A DNA stretch of 39,381 nucleotides, taken from NCBI GenBank assembly GCA_002454845.1, contig DKJQ01000348.1, positions 1 through 39,381 of the forward strand, read 5' to 3'. Of this stretch, positions 7,987 to 17,291 are shown piece after piece (position 1 is the first letter of the stretch; every line of letters starts with the position of its first letter). The DNA is from Ignavibacteria bacterium UBA6688. GTDB taxonomy: Bacteria; Bacteroidota; Ignavibacteria; UBA10030. The notes under the pieces are model-generated. The model saw only the letters and a program-made list of their open reading frames with translations, searched no databases and was not told the origin of the DNA. The position numbers were made by a program, and so were the translations under genes.

Positions 7987-9287
7987 ACGTGCTGGTGATC
8001 GGTTCAGGAGGACGGGAACATGCGCTTGTCTGGAAACTGCGCCACAGCGACCGCGTCCATAAGCTGTATTGCGCCCCCGGCAATGCAGGAATCAGCCGGC
8101 ATTGTGAACTTGTTCCCCTCAAACCGACGGATCTTGATGGTCTTCTCCGATTTGCCAGAGAAAAAGAAATTAACCTGACCGTCGTCGGGCCCGAAGGACC
8201 GCTCGTGCAGGGGATCGTCGACCTCTTTGAAACAAACGGACTCCCGATTTTCGGTCCGAGGAAAGCTGCCGCGAAGTTGGAAGGGAGCAAGGTGTACTCC
8301 AAAGATTTTATGACTCGGTACGGTATCCCCACCGCGCGGTATCAAAGCTTCACGGTGGGACAACGGTTCGAGGCGGAACGATTCGTCTACGAATTGGTTC
8401 CCCCGATTGTGGTGAAGGCGGACGGACTTGCCGCGGGTAAAGGTGTACTGATCTGTGAGACCGCCGAGATTGCGATTGCAGCCCTTACCGATATCATGGT
8501 TCATCACGCGTTCGGTCCGGCAGGGGAAAGGGTGGTGATCGAGGAGTTTCTGGCAGGGGAGGAGGCGTCTGTGTTTGCCGTAACCGACGGCGAGCGCTCC
8601 ATTACACTCGCGGCTGCGCAGGATCATAAACGTATTCTGGACGGGGACCTTGGCAAAAACACCGGGGGTATGGGCGCGTATGCACCTGCTCCCATCGTGA
8701 CAGCGGAAATGTTTCAACGTGTTGAACAGGAAATTATCGGGCCGACCCTGAGAGGTATGAAAGCGGAAGGAACGCCCTACACCGGATGCCTCTATTGCGG
8801 CCTCATGATCACCGAAACAGGCCCCAAGGTCATCGAGTACAACTGTCGCTTCGGCGATCCGGAGACGCAGGTCGTGATCCCGCTCATCCAAGGCGACCTC
8901 GCCGACCTGTTTCTCTCCGTGGCCCGGGGAAAACTGGATCCCGCGACCGTGGGGCGGCACCCGGCCTCAGCCGTCTGCGTCGTGATGGCATCAAGAGGAT
9001 ATCCGGATGATTACGAGACAGGCGCTGTTGTCAGGGGGCTCGATTCGTTCAAGGCTGAAGACGGCATCGTGGTCTTTCATGCCGGTACAAAGAAGGAAGG
9101 GGAGGAGATCCTGACATCCGGTGGAAGGGTTCTCGGGGTCACCGCCATCGGATACGATCATGATCTGCAGGGAACCATCAGGAATGCCTACACGGCCGTC
9201 AGCAAAATCGCATTCGATGGGGCGTACTATCGGTCCGATATAGGCCAAAAAGCACTGAAGCGCATACCACAGGAGAAGACGCGTTGA
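7983..9287 (+). CDS. purD: phosphoribosylamine-glycine ligase (GAR synthetase)
   Basis: 434 residues, the usual length. It joins phosphoribosylamine and glycine with ATP to make GAR, step two of purine synthesis. The N domain opens VIGSGGREHALVWKL and GPEGPLVQGIVD follows. The ATP-grasp domain holds VVKADGLAAGKGV, EEFLAGEEASVFAV and KNTGGMGAYAPAP, and the metal-binding IEYNCRFGDPETQ lies near residue 285. The ATG at 7983 overlaps the upstream stop, and its own stop overlaps the TTG start of the epimerase. No other pur gene adjoins it, unlike typical purH-purD operons. Confidence 0.97.
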   Translation: MNVLVIGSGGREHALVWKLRHSDRVHKLYCAPGNAGISRHCELVPLKPTDLDGLLRFAREKEINLTVVGPEGPLVQGIVDLFETNGLPIFGPRKAAAKLEGSKVYSKDFMTRYGIPTARYQSFTVGQRFEAERFVYELVPPIVVKADGLAAGKGVLICETAEIAIAALTDIMVHHAFGPAGERVVIEEFLAGEEASVFAVTDGERSITLAAAQDHKRILDGDLGKNTGGMGAYAPAPIVTAEMFQRVEQEIIGPTLRGMKAEGTPYTGCLYCGLMITETGPKVIEYNCRFGDPETQVVIPLIQGDLADLFLSVARGKLDPATVGRHPASAVCVVMASRGYPDDYETGAVVRGLDSFKAEDGIVVFHAGTKKEGEEILTSGGRVLGVTAIGYDHDLQGTIRNAYTAVSKIAFDGAYYRSDIGQKALKRIPQEKTR

Positions 9288-10204
9288 AGATCCTTGTAAC
9301 CGGCGGAGCCGGATTTATCGGTTCGCATATCGTCGATGCGTACGTCGGAGGGGGGCACACTGTTGTGGTCGTCGACGATCTTTCCAGCGGAAGGCGGGAG
9401 AACCTTCATCCGAAGGCACTGTTTTACCAACTTGATATCCGTGACTCCGGACTTGAAAAAGTGTTCAAGGAACATGCCATCGATGTCGTGAATCACCACG
9501 CGGCGCAAATGGATGTGCGTCGCTCGGTTGACGATCCGCAATTCGACGCGGGGGTGAATGTGATAGGCGGGCTGAACGTTTTGGAATCTGCACGGAAGCA
9601 TGGAGTGGCAAAATTTATTTTTTCCTCGACCGGAGGGGCGATTTACGGGGAACAGGACTATTTTCCTGCCGACGAGGAGCATCCGACCCGGCCGCTTTCT
9701 CCCTATGGGATCTCAAAGCTCTCCACAGAGCACTATCTCTTTTTCTACAGGGAAACGTACGGCAAGCAGTACACTATCTTGCGCTATGCAAACGTCTATG
9801 GTCCGAGACAAAACCCGCATGGTGAAGCAGGGGTCGTCGCGATTTTTGCAGCCAAAATGCTCAAGGGTGAACAGCCTTTGATCAACGGCGACGGGACGCA
9901 GACTCGCGACTATACGTACGTCGCAGATGTGGTGCGGGCAAACGTTCTTGCTCTTCAGGCAGACGGCTCCCATACGTTTAATGTCGGGACCGGAGTGGAA
10001 ACCGACGTGAACGTTCTGTTTCGAAGTCTCGCCAGAATCCTGAGCCCGTCGACGCCGGAGACCCATGGACCCGCAAAACCGGGGGAACAGAAGCGCAGCG
10101 TCATCAGCTTCAAGAACATCCAGCGGGCATGGGGTTGGAGTCCGACTGTGACCCTCGAGGAGGGACTGCAACTGACTGCCGAATACTTTCGGAAACAACA
10201 GTGA
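9284..10204 (+). CDS. NAD-dependent epimerase/dehydratase, UDP-glucose 4-epimerase-like
   Basis: 306 residues of an extended short-chain dehydrogenase. The NAD-binding GGAGFIGSH is at 7-15, and the active site is Ser-Ser-Thr (114-116) with Tyr141 and Lys145 in SPYGISKLS. RYANVYGPRQNPHGEAGV is the sugar-nucleotide-binding stretch seen in UDP-glucose and UDP-glucuronate 4-epimerases. The start must be the TTG at 9284, because the Rossmann motif begins at residue 2; AGGAGAA at 9271-9277 supports it. The start overlaps the purD stop (TTGA). It probably makes a sugar nucleotide for surface polysaccharide; the exact substrate is not resolved. Confidence 0.9.
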   Translation: MKILVTGGAGFIGSHIVDAYVGGGHTVVVVDDLSSGRRENLHPKALFYQLDIRDSGLEKVFKEHAIDVVNHHAAQMDVRRSVDDPQFDAGVNVIGGLNVLESARKHGVAKFIFSSTGGAIYGEQDYFPADEEHPTRPLSPYGISKLSTEHYLFFYRETYGKQYTILRYANVYGPRQNPHGEAGVVAIFAAKMLKGEQPLINGDGTQTRDYTYVADVVRANVLALQADGSHTFNVGTGVETDVNVLFRSLARILSPSTPETHGPAKPGEQKRSVISFKNIQRAWGWSPTVTLEEGLQLTAEYFRKQQ

Positions 10205-10213
10205 GGATGTCTG

Positions 10214-11227
10214 TTGAAGGCCGCGATCGACCATATCGTGAAGAGTTTGCATCAGGGAGAGCGTCGTGCCGTAGCACGGGCGATTTCGCTTGTGGAGAAC
10301 GATGCGCCTTCCGCAGTGGAGTTGTTGAACGGAGTGTATGCCCGGACCGGGAACGCATACCGGATTGGAATTACGGGTCCACCGGGAGCGGGTAAAAGCA
10401 CGCTGACCAACAAGCTCGCGAAGCATTTTCGCGGCGAGGGTCGGACGGTGGGAATTATCGCTGTCGATCCGACGAGTCCTTTTACGGGGGGCGCTCTTCT
10501 CGGGGACCGTGTCCGTATGTCGGAAGTTGAACTTGATGCGGGAGTGTTCATACGCAGCATGGCGTCCCGGGGAAGCCTGGGTGGATTAAGCAAAAAAGCG
10601 AAAGAAGCTGCGGACATTCTCGACGCGGCGGGCTATGAGATCGTATTAATGGAAACGGTGGGCGTCGGCCAATCGGAGCTCGATATTGCAGCCGCTTCCG
10701 ATACGACCATCGTCGTCCTCGTCCCGGAGTCGGGCGATGCGATCCAGGCCATGAAAGCCGGATTGATGGAAATCGGTGATTTCTTTGTGCTGAACAAGGC
10801 TGATCGGCCCGGTGCAGACCAAGCCGTGATGTCGATCAAGATGATTCTGGGATTTAGGCCGCATGATGCGGATCATTGGCTGCCTGATGTTGTGAAAACA
10901 CAGGCAAGCGACGGAAAAGGTGTGGCGGAGGTTGCCGCCCTGATCCAACGACACCGTGAGTACCTCGCCTCCAGCGGGACCTTGGAACAGCGACGTACCG
11001 TTCGTCTCGAGCGTCGCATCCGGGAAATCATCGATGACCGGCTGCGAGTGGATTTCTGGGATGTCAATCGATCCGGCGAGCTCTCCGCTCGGCTGGCCAA
11101 GGTCTATCGGAAAGAACTCTCGCCGTACGACCTGGCCGCGATGCTTGTGGAGGATTTTAAACGCTTTCCGGCACAAACAGGAGAAACAAATCACCATGGA
11201 ACAATTTCAAATCGGGGAGGAGCATGA
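10214..11227 (+). CDS. meaB: MeaB/ArgK-family G-protein chaperone
   Basis: 337 residues of the MeaB/ArgK/MMAA family: Walker A GPPGAGKST (55-63), DPTSPFTGGALLGDRVRM, METVGVGQSE and the nucleotide-specificity stretch VLNKADRPGADQ. MeaB uses GTP to protect and load cobalamin into methylmalonyl-CoA mutase, in propionate and branched-chain metabolism. No mutase gene is in the window. The start is a TTG at 10214 preceded by GAGGA at 10203-10207. The stop overlaps the ATG of the next acyl-CoA dehydrogenase (ATGA at 11224-11227), tying it to acyl-CoA catabolism. Confidence 0.95.
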   Translation: MKAAIDHIVKSLHQGERRAVARAISLVENDAPSAVELLNGVYARTGNAYRIGITGPPGAGKSTLTNKLAKHFRGEGRTVGIIAVDPTSPFTGGALLGDRVRMSEVELDAGVFIRSMASRGSLGGLSKKAKEAADILDAAGYEIVLMETVGVGQSELDIAAASDTTIVVLVPESGDAIQAMKAGLMEIGDFFVLNKADRPGADQAVMSIKMILGFRPHDADHWLPDVVKTQASDGKGVAEVAALIQRHREYLASSGTLEQRRTVRLERRIREIIDDRLRVDFWDVNRSGELSARLAKVYRKELSPYDLAAMLVEDFKRFPAQTGETNHHGTISNRGGA

Positions 11228-12396
11228 GCAACGGCGTCGGCGCTGATACGGGAATAGAATTGGATTTGACCGAGGAAATGAAACTGCTTCAACGTTCTGT
11301 GCGCGATTTTGCAGAAGCGGAAATCAAACCTCACGTCATGAAGTATGATGAAGCCCAGGAGTTTCCGCTGGAGATTGTGAAAAAGATGGGCGAGCTTGGG
11401 TTCCTCGGGGTGACTGTCCCGGAAGAGCTCGGCGGGGCCGGGCTTTCCGCATCCGAGTTCATCATCATTATGGAAGAAATCTCCCGCGTCGATCCTTCGG
11501 TGGGGCTGACGCTCGCGGCACACAGCGGCCTGTGTCTCCAGCACATTGCGATGTTTGCCAATCCGGAGCAACGGAGGCGGTTCGTTCCCGACCTTGCCAC
11601 CGGGTCGAAAATCGGCGCGTGGTGCTTGACGGAGCCCGGGTCGGGGAGCGATGCCTCCGGATTGAAGACGACCGCCACGGCAGAAGGGGATTCGTACCTG
11701 GTGAACGGCTCGAAATGTTTTATCACCAATGGCTCATACGCCTCGACCTACGTTGTCATGGCAAAGACCGATCCAACGCAGGGGAACAAGGGTATTTCTG
11801 CCCTCATTGTTGAGCGGGACAGGGAGGGGGTCAGCGTCGGCAAAAAGGAGAACAAGCTGGGCATGCGGGCGAGCGACACCGTGACGATGATGTTCGACCA
11901 TGTCCGCGTGCCGAAGGAGAACCTTCTGGGAAATGCAGGGGAAGGGTTCAAGCAGGCCCTGGCCGTTCTTGACAGCGGCCGGGTGGGAATCGCAGCCCTC
12001 TCGGTGGGATTGGCGCAGGGGGCGCTCGAAGCAGCGATCCGGTACGCAAAGCAGCGGCAGGCGTTCGGAAAACCTATCGGTGAGTTCCAGGGTATCCAGT
12101 TCAAGATAGCCGATCTGGCGACCGAGCTTGAGGCCTCCAGGCTGCTTACCCGTCGTGCAGCATTGGCGAAGTCAAACGGCGAGGATATCAATCTCATCGC
12201 CGCCCAGGCCAAGCTCTTTGCCAGTGAGGCGGCCCAGAGGGCTGCCACGGAAGCCGTTCAGATTCATGGAGGATATGGTTTTATCAAAGAATTTCCTGTC
12301 GAGAAGTTCTACCGTGACGTAAAACTCCTTACCATTGGAGAAGGAACCTCGGAAGTACAACGGCTGGTCATCGCAAAGAACCTCCTCCATACGTAA
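11224..12396 (+). CDS. acyl-CoA dehydrogenase, short/branched-chain type
   Basis: 390 residues with all family blocks: GAWCLTEPGSGSDASG, KCFITNGSYASTYVVMAKTD, KLGMRASDTVTMMFDHVRVPKENLLG and YAKQRQAFGKPIGEFQGIQ. The catalytic base is Glu373 in GEGTSEVQRL, the position used by short-chain and 2-methyl-branched enzymes. Isovaleryl-CoA dehydrogenases carry the base elsewhere, so that assignment is unlikely. It oxidises an acyl-CoA to the 2-enoyl-CoA and passes electrons to ETF. It is coupled by a 4-base overlap to meaB, with a carboxyltransferase two genes on, together suggesting amino-acid or odd-chain acyl-CoA breakdown. Confidence 0.92.
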   Translation: MSNGVGADTGIELDLTEEMKLLQRSVRDFAEAEIKPHVMKYDEAQEFPLEIVKKMGELGFLGVTVPEELGGAGLSASEFIIIMEEISRVDPSVGLTLAAHSGLCLQHIAMFANPEQRRRFVPDLATGSKIGAWCLTEPGSGSDASGLKTTATAEGDSYLVNGSKCFITNGSYASTYVVMAKTDPTQGNKGISALIVERDREGVSVGKKENKLGMRASDTVTMMFDHVRVPKENLLGNAGEGFKQALAVLDSGRVGIAALSVGLAQGALEAAIRYAKQRQAFGKPIGEFQGIQFKIADLATELEASRLLTRRAALAKSNGEDINLIAAQAKLFASEAAQRAATEAVQIHGGYGFIKEFPVEKFYRDVKLLTIGEGTSEVQRLVIAKNLLHT

Positions 12397-12414
12397 CTCC
12401 CAACCACAGGGTCC

Positions 12415-15400
12415 ATGAAAAAACAAACTCTCTACGGCATTATTGCGCTTCTGTTCATCATCTCTGGCGCGACAGGTTTAATGTACCAAGTGGTATGGTT
12501 CAAATACCTCTCACTGTTCCTCGGCAACACAACCTATGCACAAACCGTTGTCCTTGCAACATTTATGGGGGGATTGGCGATCGGTGCGGCGCTTTGGGGC
12601 CGGCGCGCGGACACTTCGAAACGCCCGCTATTTCTCTACGCCGTGCTGGAGATCGTGATCGGTGTCTACTGTCTGTTCTATCCAACGCTTCTCGACTGGT
12701 GTAAATCAGCCTTCACCAGTGTTGTCATTTCCCTCCAACTGCAAAGCGACAGTACGGAAGTTCTCATGCTGAAGCTGGTGGTGAGCCTCCTCACCCTGCT
12801 CTTTCCCACCATCCTGATGGGAGGGACGTTGCCGATCCTCGTCCGGTTTATTTCGGAAAGGATCGAGGACGCGGGGCGCAATGTCGCGACGCTCTATTTC
12901 TTGAACAGCTTCGGCGCCGTTGTCGGATCCCTGTTGGCCGGGTTCTCCCTTATTCCACTGGTCGGCCTCTCGGTGACGGTGTACTCTGCGGCCGTCACCA
13001 ATATTCTCATAGGTTTTGTCTCGCTGATTCTGGTCTGGATGGGGCAACGACTCCCCGTTGGAGAGACCTTGCCCCGGAGGGAAGTGGACACCCGCATCGA
13101 TCCCCCCGCAGAAGTTGATCAAGTCCTGTATTCGTTCTCTTCCCGACAGGTGACCATGGCACTTGTTGTGGCGGGTCTGTCCGGCCTGACATCGATGATC
13201 TACGAAGTGGCCTGGGTACGGTTGATGATCCCTGTCCTCGGCTCCTCCACCTATTCGTACTCCTTGATGGTGGTTGCCTTCATCTCCGGTATCACGGTCG
13301 GAAGTTGGCTCGTCTCGACGCTCTTCGGAAAGATAAAAAATCTCTTTGGATTTCTGGCTCTCTGTCAGCTCGGCGTCGGTCTCTCCATGGCATTGACCTT
13401 ACCCCTGTATGGAATGATTCCGTACATCTTCTGGCAGGTTGGCCATATGCTCAGCCGGACCAGCGGCGCCTATCCCTTTTATCTTGGGAGCCAGTTTTTG
13501 TTCAGTTTCCTGATCATGTTCGTCCCCACAATTTTCCTTGGCATGACATTGCCGGTTGCAAGCCGGATTGCCATTCGGAGTATGGCAGTGCTGGGGCGAT
13601 CGGTCGGGAATGTGTTTTCCGTGAATACCATGGGAACCGTGATCGGATCCCTCGCTGCCGGACTTCTTCTCATACCCACGATCGGAGTGCGTCATGCTAT
13701 GGAGGTTGCGATGGTCGTGAACATCGTGCTGGCCGCGGGCGTGGTTGCGCTCGATACGGATGCACGAGTTCGTCGACGCCTGGCCATCCTTATCCCATGC
13801 GGAATCATCATCCTGGGATATTTTTCCCTGAGTGCGGATTGGAATCGGTCGGTGATGCTTTCCGGCACTTTTCGGAACATTGCCCGGAATGTTGAGCCCC
13901 CCTCCAGTTATGCGGAATTCAGGCAAGGAAATGAAATGGTGAGGGTATTATACTATAAAGAAGGGACTTCGATGACGGTGGGGGTTGTTGAGGGGCGCGG
14001 CGCGTTAGGGGAGCAAAAGATCCTTATGCTGAATGGCAAGGCAGATGCGTCATCGAAAGTCGACCTCCCGACGCAGGTGCTGCTTGGACAGATCCCGATG
14101 CTTCTCCATCCCCATGCTGATACGGCGCTGGTCATCGGTTACGGCAGCGGAGTCACTGTGGGGAGCATACTGACCCATCCCGTGAAGAAGGTCGAGTGTG
14201 TGGAAATTTCGTCGGAAGTGATTGAAGCATCTGTGCATTTTGAAGAGGTGAACAACAAGCCGTTGCAGGACCCGCGTGTCCGGATTGTCATCGACGACGC
14301 GCTCTCCTTCCTGAACCTCACCATGGGCCGGTACGACGTCATTGTCAGCGAGCCGTCCAACCCATGGATTGCCGGGATAGGTAATCTCTACACGCTGGAG
14401 TTCCTCCGGGAATGCAGGAATCGCCTTCGCCCGGGTGGGCTGATGGTCCAATGGGTGCAGCTGTATGAAACGAACGATGAAATCTTCAAAATGATTGCCA
14501 GGACGTTCCAATCCGTTTTCCCGAACGTCTCAGTGTGGCAATCGCTCGTCGGGGATGTTCTGCTCGTGGGTTCGATGGACCCACAGGTTCCCGATGAGCA
14601 ACTCCTGCAACGGAAACTTTCGGAGGACCCGGTCCGGCTTGACCTCAAACGCATCGACGTAACCGACGTTGCGACGGTGTATTCCCTCCGCATGCTTTCT
14701 CAGGAGCGACTTCGGGAGTACGCTGGACTTGGTCCCTTGAATACGGAACAGCTTCCCTTGCTTGAGTATTGGGCCCCCCGCGCGCTGTTCCTGAATGAAG
14801 GCAGCACTCAACTGCACCGGTTCGATGAACGTACTTCGTTTGGAGCGGTCCCCTCGTGGCTGGGGAAGTATTCCTTGAGTCAGGGCCTGACGGATACGGA
14901 GCGGCTGAACGTCGGGCTCTTCCATTCGGAATCGACGCGCGGCAACAGGGTGCTGGCCTACGCCATGCTCGCCGAGTATGTCCGGTCTCATCCTGATGAT
15001 TTCCGGGCTCTTTGGCAACTGGCATCGTTGTGCGGGCAGTTGAACAGGGGCCAGGAGCAACTCCAGCATCATCGCCGGTTGGCCGAACTCCGGCCGGACG
15101 ATCCGGAAATGATCAGCGCGTATGCATGGCAAAAGTTTTCTTTTGAACGTGCCGTTGCCAGCAGTGTCGGTGGACTAGACATCCGGGTCTCGGAACAACT
15201 CTTCAAACGAAGCATCGCCCTGACCGGCGACAGCATGTATTACCACCGGGCGAAGCTGGGTGATCTCTATTACAATACCGGCCTCTACGCGCAAGCCGCG
15301 GAGCAGTACCGTGCTGTTCTCAAGATGCAGAATACGAGTGCGGAGGATAGACGTATCCGTCAGGATCTCATGCTCTATCAGCTTGCCCGGTCGCTGACGT

Positions 15401-15528
15401 ATACCGGGGATTACAAACGCGCTCTGGGATACGCCGTACAGGCGACGATGTTCAATCCGAAGCTTGAAGAGGCAAGGAGTTTGGTCTACACGCTTTGGAT
15501 GAGGGGGATGCAACCCCCCGTGCAATAA
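12415..15528 (+). CDS. MFS-like/spermidine-synthase-like fusion with TPR tail
   Basis: 1037 residues. The N-terminal half (about 1-470) is hydrophobic, with many membrane segments in two similar halves: GATGLMYQVVW near 18 and GLTSMIYEVAW near 256, each followed by a LGxxTY motif. A polyamine-synthase-like Rossmann methyltransferase-fold domain follows, with GYGSG at 575-579, VECVEISSEVIEA, a DDAL acidic motif and SEPSNPW at 645-651. The C-terminal 200 residues are helical TPR-like repeats (for example DSMYYHRAKLGDLYYNTGLYAQAAEQY). The family is known as fused MFS/spermidine synthases; aminopropyl transfer has not generally been proven for it. It lies 18 bases after the acyl-CoA dehydrogenase and 19 before the carboxyltransferase. 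Confidence 0.85.
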   Translation: MKKQTLYGIIALLFIISGATGLMYQVVWFKYLSLFLGNTTYAQTVVLATFMGGLAIGAALWGRRADTSKRPLFLYAVLEIVIGVYCLFYPTLLDWCKSAFTSVVISLQLQSDSTEVLMLKLVVSLLTLLFPTILMGGTLPILVRFISERIEDAGRNVATLYFLNSFGAVVGSLLAGFSLIPLVGLSVTVYSAAVTNILIGFVSLILVWMGQRLPVGETLPRREVDTRIDPPAEVDQVLYSFSSRQVTMALVVAGLSGLTSMIYEVAWVRLMIPVLGSSTYSYSLMVVAFISGITVGSWLVSTLFGKIKNLFGFLALCQLGVGLSMALTLPLYGMIPYIFWQVGHMLSRTSGAYPFYLGSQFLFSFLIMFVPTIFLGMTLPVASRIAIRSMAVLGRSVGNVFSVNTMGTVIGSLAAGLLLIPTIGVRHAMEVAMVVNIVLAAGVVALDTDARVRRRLAILIPCGIIILGYFSLSADWNRSVMLSGTFRNIARNVEPPSSYAEFRQGNEMVRVLYYKEGTSMTVGVVEGRGALGEQKILMLNGKADASSKVDLPTQVLLGQIPMLLHPHADTALVIGYGSGVTVGSILTHPVKKVECVEISSEVIEASVHFEEVNNKPLQDPRVRIVIDDALSFLNLTMGRYDVIVSEPSNPWIAGIGNLYTLEFLRECRNRLRPGGLMVQWVQLYETNDEIFKMIARTFQSVFPNVSVWQSLVGDVLLVGSMDPQVPDEQLLQRKLSEDPVRLDLKRIDVTDVATVYSLRMLSQERLREYAGLGPLNTEQLPLLEYWAPRALFLNEGSTQLHRFDERTSFGAVPSWLGKYSLSQGLTDTERLNVGLFHSESTRGNRVLAYAMLAEYVRSHPDDFRALWQLASLCGQLNRGQEQLQHHRRLAELRPDDPEMISAYAWQKFSFERAVASSVGGLDIRVSEQLFKRSIALTGDSMYYHRAKLGDLYYNTGLYAQAAEQYRAVLKMQNTSAEDRRIRQDLMLYQLARSLTYTGDYKRALGYAVQATMFNPKLEEARSLVYTLWMRGMQPPVQ

Positions 15529-15547
15529 TCATGTACCTCTACGGCCT

Positions 15548-17212
15548 ATGGAGAGTATGACACTTCTCGGAAGTGAAATAAAGCGGGATTCCGGCTACTC
15601 GAAGAACGAGGAACACACCCGCTCGCTTCTCCGTGCGCTGAGTCGACAAACGGACCTTGTGAAACTCGGGGGTGGTGCGGCTGCGATCGAGCGGCATCGG
15701 AAGAAGGGCAAAATGTTTGTCCGGGAGCGGATCGAGGCGTTGATCGACCCCGGGAGCCGGTTCATGGAAATCGGGTTGTTTGCGGCCCATGGAATGTACG
15801 AAGAGTATGGTGGTGCCCCGTCGTCGGGCACGGTCTTCGGAATCGGCAAGATCCACGGCCGCGATGTCGTGATCGTAGCCAACGATGCGACCGTCAAGGC
15901 CGGTGCGTGGTTCCCGATGACATGCAAGAAGAACCTCCGCGCCCAGGAGATCGCCCTTGAGAACAGGCTGCCCCTCGTCTATCTCGTCGATTCTGCGGGC
16001 GTTTTCCTTCCACTCCAGTCGGAGATTTTTCCTGACAAGGAGCATTTCGGCCGGATTTTTCGGAACAACGCCGTTTTGTCCTCCCTGGGTATCGTTCAGA
16101 TTGCCGCGATTATGGGGCCGTGTGTTGCCGGCGGGGCGTACCTTCCGATCATGAGCGATGAGGCGATGATCGTCGAAGGGACAGGCAGTGTTTTCCTCGC
16201 AGGCTCTCATCTCGTCAAGGCGGCGATCGGCGAAGAGATCGATAACGAATCCCTCGGTGGCGCTTCCGTCCAATGTGAGATCAGCGGCGTGACGGATCAC
16301 AAGATGAAGGACGACCGTGAGTGTCTGGAAAAAATCCGCAGCATCGTTTCAAAATTGGGGAGACGGCCGCAGGCCGGGTTCAATCGTGAATCGCCGCGCC
16401 CGCCCCGATTCTCCTCCGAGGAACTGTACGGGATTATTCCCGCCGATCGGTCGAAACCCTACGATACCTTTCAGATCCTCGCACGGCTGATCGATGGAGG
16501 GGATTTCGACGAGTATAAGGCGGGCTTCGGGAAAACCATCATCACCGGATATGCCCGGATAGACGGATGGGCGGTCGGAATCGTGGCCAACCAGCGTTCT
16601 GTGGTGAAAACTTCGGGGGGAGAGATGCAGGTCGGAGGTGTTATCTACAGCGACAGCGCCGACAAGGCAGCCCGGTTCATTATGAATTGTAATCAGAAGT
16701 TGATCCCGCTTGTTTTTCTTCAGGATGTGACCGGGTTCATGGTGGGCAGCCGCGCAGAGCAGGGAGGGATCATCAAGGATGGAGCGAAGATGGTCAACGC
16801 CGTCGCCAACAGCGTTGTCCCAAAATTCACCTTTCTTATCGGCAACAGTTATGGGGCGGGGAATTACGCGATGTGCGGCAAGGCCTACGACCCGCGGTTG
16901 ATCTATGCATGGCCTTCGGCACAAATCGCCGTGATGGGGGGGAAGCAGTCAAGTGAGACGCTCCTCGGAATCAAAGTCCAGGCCATGGAAAAAGGGGGAA
17001 AGCATATCACCAGTGAGGAGCAGGGGAACCTGCTGAAGGAGATTCAGGACCGCTATAATACGGAATTGGACCCCCTCTTTGCCGCGGCCCGCCTTTGGGT
17101 GGATGGAATTATCGATCCGGTTGAAACTCGCGACCTCGTTTCCCGTGGAATAGAGATGGCAAACTGTAACCCGGACATCCCGAGGTTCAATGCCGGTATC
17201 CTTCAGACGTGA
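15548..17212 (+). CDS. acyl-CoA carboxylase carboxyltransferase, methylcrotonyl-CoA type
   Basis: 554 residues with two crotonase-like carboxyltransferase domains. Stretches such as IVANDATVKAGAWFP, FPDKEHFGRIFRN and DVTGFMVGSRAEQGGI follow the methylcrotonyl-CoA/geranyl-CoA carboxylase beta pattern more closely than propionyl-CoA carboxylase. The protein moves CO2 from carboxybiotin to an acyl-CoA, as in leucine degradation. The biotin carboxylase/carrier subunit it needs is not encoded in the window. A second ATG lies three codons in. No ribosome site is clear, so coupling to the upstream gene is possible. Confidence 0.9.
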   Translation: MESMTLLGSEIKRDSGYSKNEEHTRSLLRALSRQTDLVKLGGGAAAIERHRKKGKMFVRERIEALIDPGSRFMEIGLFAAHGMYEEYGGAPSSGTVFGIGKIHGRDVVIVANDATVKAGAWFPMTCKKNLRAQEIALENRLPLVYLVDSAGVFLPLQSEIFPDKEHFGRIFRNNAVLSSLGIVQIAAIMGPCVAGGAYLPIMSDEAMIVEGTGSVFLAGSHLVKAAIGEEIDNESLGGASVQCEISGVTDHKMKDDRECLEKIRSIVSKLGRRPQAGFNRESPRPPRFSSEELYGIIPADRSKPYDTFQILARLIDGGDFDEYKAGFGKTIITGYARIDGWAVGIVANQRSVVKTSGGEMQVGGVIYSDSADKAARFIMNCNQKLIPLVFLQDVTGFMVGSRAEQGGIIKDGAKMVNAVANSVVPKFTFLIGNSYGAGNYAMCGKAYDPRLIYAWPSAQIAVMGGKQSSETLLGIKVQAMEKGGKHITSEEQGNLLKEIQDRYNTELDPLFAAARLWVDGIIDPVETRDLVSRGIEMANCNPDIPRFNAGILQT

Positions 17213-17291
17213 CGGAGGATTGTTCCGGTAAGGTCTCGGCCATGCTCCATTCCTTTTTTCGGGAATATCACGGCTCGATCGAGTTCAGAGT

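Noticed and set aside
11224..12396. Isovaleryl-CoA dehydrogenase for the leucine pathway with the carboxyltransferase
   Set aside because: The catalytic Glu is at the short-chain position (GEGTSE), whereas isovaleryl-CoA dehydrogenases have Gly there.
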